A stretch of DNA of 8,238 nucleotides, from assembly GCA_943323675.2 (NCBI GenBank), contig CALPIR020000094.1:1-8238 (forward strand), in the 5' to 3' direction. The notes under the pieces are model-generated. The model was not told the DNA's origin. It did not search any database and saw only the letters and a list, made by a program, of their open reading frames with translations. Every line of letters begins with the position of its first letter. Positions within the stretch are counted from its first letter, which is position 1. Origin of the DNA: Chitinophaga pinensis. Lineage in GTDB: Bacteria; Bacteroidota; Bacteroidia; UKL13-3. Positions 5,680 to 8,238 of the stretch are shown piece after piece. Position numbers and translations under genes: made by a program.

Positions 5680-8193
5680 ATGGAAAACATTATTTACTTG
5701 ATTCCCGCTTTAGGGGTAGTTGGTCTTCTGGTGATGGCCATTAAAAGTGCTTGGGTAAACAAGCAAGACGCAGGTGACAAAAACATGCAAGAATTAGCGG
5801 GCTACATAGCCGATGGTGCGATGGCATTTTTAAAAGCTGAATGGAAGGTATTAAGCATTTTCGTTGTATTTGCAGCAGCATTATTAGCATATTCAGGATC
5901 TATTCACGAAGTTAATGGAAGGGCAATCCACTCTAGCTGGATTATATCAATTGCATTTATTATTGGAGCCGTATTTTCTGCTACAGCAGGTTATATAGGT
6001 ATGAAAGTGGCTACAAAAGCGAATGTTCGTACTACACAAGCAGCTCGTACTAGTTTAAAGCAAGCATTAAAAGTTTCGTTTACTGGAGGTACCGTTATGG
6101 GCCTTGGTGTTGCTGGACTAGCAGTGTTGGGTTTAGGTGGATTATTCATTGTCTTCCTGAGTATTTTTGCCGATTTAGGTGAGAACACGGTAATCACTTC
6201 CATAGAAGTATTAACAGGATTTAGCTTGGGCGCTGAGTCTATTGCCTTATTTGCTCGTGTTGGCGGTGGTATCTACACCAAAGCGGCTGACGTAGGTGCT
6301 GATTTAGTTGGCAAAGTGGAAGCCGGTATTCCTGAAGATGACGTGCGCAACCCAGCTACAATTGCCGATAACGTTGGCGATAACGTAGGTGACGTAGCAG
6401 GTATGGGTGCCGATTTATTCGGTTCATATGTAGCAACTATTTTGGCCACAATGGTATTAGGTCAAGAAATTAAAGTTATCGATAACTATAATGGCATGTC
6501 GCCAATTTTATTACCTATGGTTATTTGCGGTTTAGGTATTTTATTCTCGATAGTAGGAACTTGGTTTGTTACTATTAAGGATGATAATTCAAACGTACAA
6601 AACGCATTAAATTTAGGTAACTGGTCATCAATGTTATTAACCGTAGTGGCATCCTATTTTATTGTAGATATCATGCTACCAGAAACATTAAACCTACGTG
6701 GATATGAATTCTCTAAACTAAATGTGTTTTACGCTATTGTAGTTGGTACTGTAGTTGGTGCAATTATGAGTATAGTTACAGAGTATTATACAGCAATGGG
6801 CAAAGCTCCTGTACTGTCTATCATTCAACAATCATCAACTGGACACGCAACAAACATTATCGGTGGATTATCGGTAGGTATGAAATCAACTGTTATTCCA
6901 ATTTTAACTTTAGCAGGTGGTATTATGTTATCATACTACTTTGCTGGTTTATATGGTGTAGCTATTGCTGCGGCTGGTATGATGGCTACAACGGCTATGC
7001 AATTAGCTATTGATGCTTTCGGGCCAATTGCAGATAATGCAGGTGGTATTGCAGAGATGAGCCAACTTCCTCCTGAAGTTCGCGAGCGTACAGATAATTT
7101 AGATGCTGTTGGTAATACTACTGCTGCTACAGGTAAAGGATTTGCAATTGCTTCTGCAGCATTAACTTCATTGGCATTATTTGCAGCGTTTGTTGGTATT
7201 GCTGGTATTGATGCCATTGATATTTACAAGGCAAATGTATTAGCTGGTTTATTTGTGGGAGGTATGATTCCATTTATTTTTTCTGCTTTGTGTATTCAAG
7301 CTGTTGGTAAAGCAGCAATGGATATGGTACAAGAAGTAAGACGTCAGTTCCGCGAAATTCCTGGTATTATGGAATATAAAGCTAAGCCTGAATACGAAAA
7401 ATGTGTTGCTATTTCAACTAAAGCATCTATTCGTGAAATGATGTTGCCTGGTGCAATTGCATTATTAACTCCTGTAATTGTAGGATTCATTTTTGGACCG
7501 GAAGTTTTAGGTGGTTTATTAGCAGGTGTTACCGTAAGTGGTGTGTTAATGGGTATTTTCCAAAGCAACGCAGGTGGTGCTTGGGATAACGCTAAAAAAT
7601 CTTTCGAAAAAGGTGTAATGATTAATGGCGAAATGTTCTACAAAAAATCAGAGCCACATAAAGCATCTGTTACCGGTGATACAGTAGGTGATCCTTTTAA
7701 AGATACCTCTGGCCCATCTATGAATATCTTAATTAAATTAATGTCTATCGTATCTTTGGTTATTGCTCCTTATATTGCTGTTACAGGTGGTAGCGCTGAT
7801 AAGAAAATGATGCATGGCGAGAAAATGGAATGTCATGCAAACATGGAGGGCGGTTGCGATATGGACAACGCTTCATGTGATATGAAAATGGGCAATTGCG
7901 AATTAAGCAAATGCAAAACCATGACCAAAGAAGAGTGTGCTGCCTATTGCGATGAAATGAAATGCACACCAGAGCAAAAAGAAAAATGCTTAAGTATGTA
8001 TGGTGCCGATGGTAAATTTGACGAAGCCAAATGCAAAGAAATGTGCGCTGCCGAAATGAAAGGTGCTTGCATGGAAGGTTGTACCAAAGGATGCGAAGAT
8101 GATGAAGCATGCAAAAAAAGCTGTGATGATAAATGTGTGGAGTCACACAAAAGTTCAGCTAAAAAAGATTGCTGCAATAAAGAAAGTAAATAA
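5680..8193 (+). CDS. hppA: Membrane ion-translocating pyrophosphatase with Cys-rich C-terminal tail
   Basis: An 837-residue inner-membrane pump that hydrolyses pyrophosphate to phosphate and moves H+ (or Na+) out of the cytoplasm. The core, residues 1-705, has about 16 hydrophobic segments. Catalytic sites are intact: DVGADLVGK (204-212), the E219-D221 acidic cluster, D230/N231/D234/D238, D445, D452/N453, and the last loop N630-K640 with GDTVGDP (666-672). A482 in GNTTAATGKG marks the K+-dependent class, since K+-independent enzymes have Lys there. The gate Glu of TM6 is absent: G248 replaces the Na+-pump Glu and A252 the plant-type Glu. E186 in TM5 (GAES) is present instead, as I recall for Flavobacterium-type K+-dependent H+ pumps, so H+ is the favoured ion. 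Residues 706-837 are an extra Cys/Met-rich tail. The start is firm: in-frame TAG at 5677-5679 immediately precedes the ATG. No terminator is visible in the 45 bases after the stop. Confidence 0.96.
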   Translation: MENIIYLIPALGVVGLLVMAIKSAWVNKQDAGDKNMQELAGYIADGAMAFLKAEWKVLSIFVVFAAALLAYSGSIHEVNGRAIHSSWIISIAFIIGAVFSATAGYIGMKVATKANVRTTQAARTSLKQALKVSFTGGTVMGLGVAGLAVLGLGGLFIVFLSIFADLGENTVITSIEVLTGFSLGAESIALFARVGGGIYTKAADVGADLVGKVEAGIPEDDVRNPATIADNVGDNVGDVAGMGADLFGSYVATILATMVLGQEIKVIDNYNGMSPILLPMVICGLGILFSIVGTWFVTIKDDNSNVQNALNLGNWSSMLLTVVASYFIVDIMLPETLNLRGYEFSKLNVFYAIVVGTVVGAIMSIVTEYYTAMGKAPVLSIIQQSSTGHATNIIGGLSVGMKSTVIPILTLAGGIMLSYYFAGLYGVAIAAAGMMATTAMQLAIDAFGPIADNAGGIAEMSQLPPEVRERTDNLDAVGNTTAATGKGFAIASAALTSLALFAAFVGIAGIDAIDIYKANVLAGLFVGGMIPFIFSALCIQAVGKAAMDMVQEVRRQFREIPGIMEYKAKPEYEKCVAISTKASIREMMLPGAIALLTPVIVGFIFGPEVLGGLLAGVTVSGVLMGIFQSNAGGAWDNAKKSFEKGVMINGEMFYKKSEPHKASVTGDTVGDPFKDTSGPSMNILIKLMSIVSLVIAPYIAVTGGSADKKMMHGEKMECHANMEGGCDMDNASCDMKMGNCELSKCKTMTKEECAAYCDEMKCTPEQKEKCLSMYGADGKFDEAKCKEMCAAEMKGACMEGCTKGCEDDEACKKSCDDKCVESHKSSAKKDCCNKESK
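7795..8190 (+). other. Cys/Met-rich C-terminal extension of HppA (residues 706-837)
   Basis: These 132 residues follow the last membrane helix and are not part of the core pyrophosphatase fold. They contain 19 Cys, 13 Met and 3 His among many Lys, Glu and Asp, with almost no bulky hydrophobics. Cys fall at 718, 726, 733, 740, 745, 753, 757, 762, 770, 785, 789, 797, 801, 805, 811, 815, 819, 831 and 832; seven adjacent pairs are CX3C. With 16 membrane segments, both ends of the protein should be periplasmic. The reading frame is continuous with the core and base composition is similar, so there is no sign of a recent frameshift or foreign insert. Metal binding or disulfide redox sensing is plausible but unproven. 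Confidence 0.85.
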
Positions 8194-8238
8194 TCAATCG
8201 AGATTAAATATAAATCCCCGGGTATACTTGGTATATCC

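Noticed and set aside
6936..7217. Minus-strand open frame of 93 residues rich in Ala within hppA
   Set aside because: Antisense of a conserved Ala/Gly-rich membrane segment containing catalytic motifs; composition is explained by the + strand.
7781..8146. Minus-strand open frame of 121 residues opposite the HppA tail, rich in His, Cys, Phe and Leu
   Set aside because: It is the antisense shadow of the Cys/Met/Lys-rich coding sequence; no promoter or start context, and the + strand frame is continuous with a well-supported gene.
8221..8235. GGTATA repeated at 8221-8226 and 8230-8235 near the window end
   Set aside because: Too short and cut by the window edge; cannot be told apart from chance or from part of a larger element.

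Overview
The window looks like a piece of an aerobic member of the Bacteroidota. It is AT-rich, its starts lack clear Shine-Dalgarno sequences, and the two best promoter candidates carry the TAnnTTTG -7 box typical of that phylum. It also encodes paired Bacteroidota-style outer-membrane beta-barrel proteins, an alpha-oxoamine synthase of the sphingolipid/sulfonolipid type, and a Flavobacterium-type membrane pyrophosphatase. Nothing points to a phage, plasmid, insertion sequence or CRISPR array. It reads as ordinary chromosome with one unusual protein extension.

Layout, left to right. (1) A front-end type membrane fatty acid desaturase on the + strand, cut by the left window edge: its reading frame stays open to the first bases, so the first in-window ATG is not the true start. 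(2) A strong bidirectional hairpin terminator shared with (3), a convergent minus-strand PLP enzyme of the alpha-oxoamine synthase family. This is probably the acyl-condensing first step of sphingoid-base or sulfonolipid synthesis. It has its own likely promoter and an inverted repeat over the -33 region. (4) A 260-base gap without genes. (5, 6) A minus-strand two-gene operon: a PorV/FadL-like small beta-barrel protein, followed with no spacer by a 693-residue exported protein with a ComEA-like helix-hairpin-helix (HhH) segment and a long beta-barrel. (7) An 82-base divergent intergenic region with overlapping promoter elements and a perfect palindrome. (8) hppA on the + strand, a membrane ion-pumping pyrophosphatase.

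Functionally, the window is about the cell envelope. Two enzymes act on acyl chains and membrane lipid, two proteins are predicted for the outer membrane, and one is an inner-membrane ion pump that recovers energy from pyrophosphate. Only the two barrel genes are clearly co-transcribed; the rest is neighbourhood, not a proven pathway.

The most unusual element is the C-terminus of HppA. After the last membrane helix comes a 132-residue tail with 19 Cys and 13 Met, many Cys spaced CX3C so that they would line one face of a helix. With 16 membrane segments the tail should face the periplasm. This suggests metal binding (copper-like) or thiol redox sensing attached to a proton pump. The same protein lacks the usual gate glutamate in TM6 and carries one in TM5 instead.
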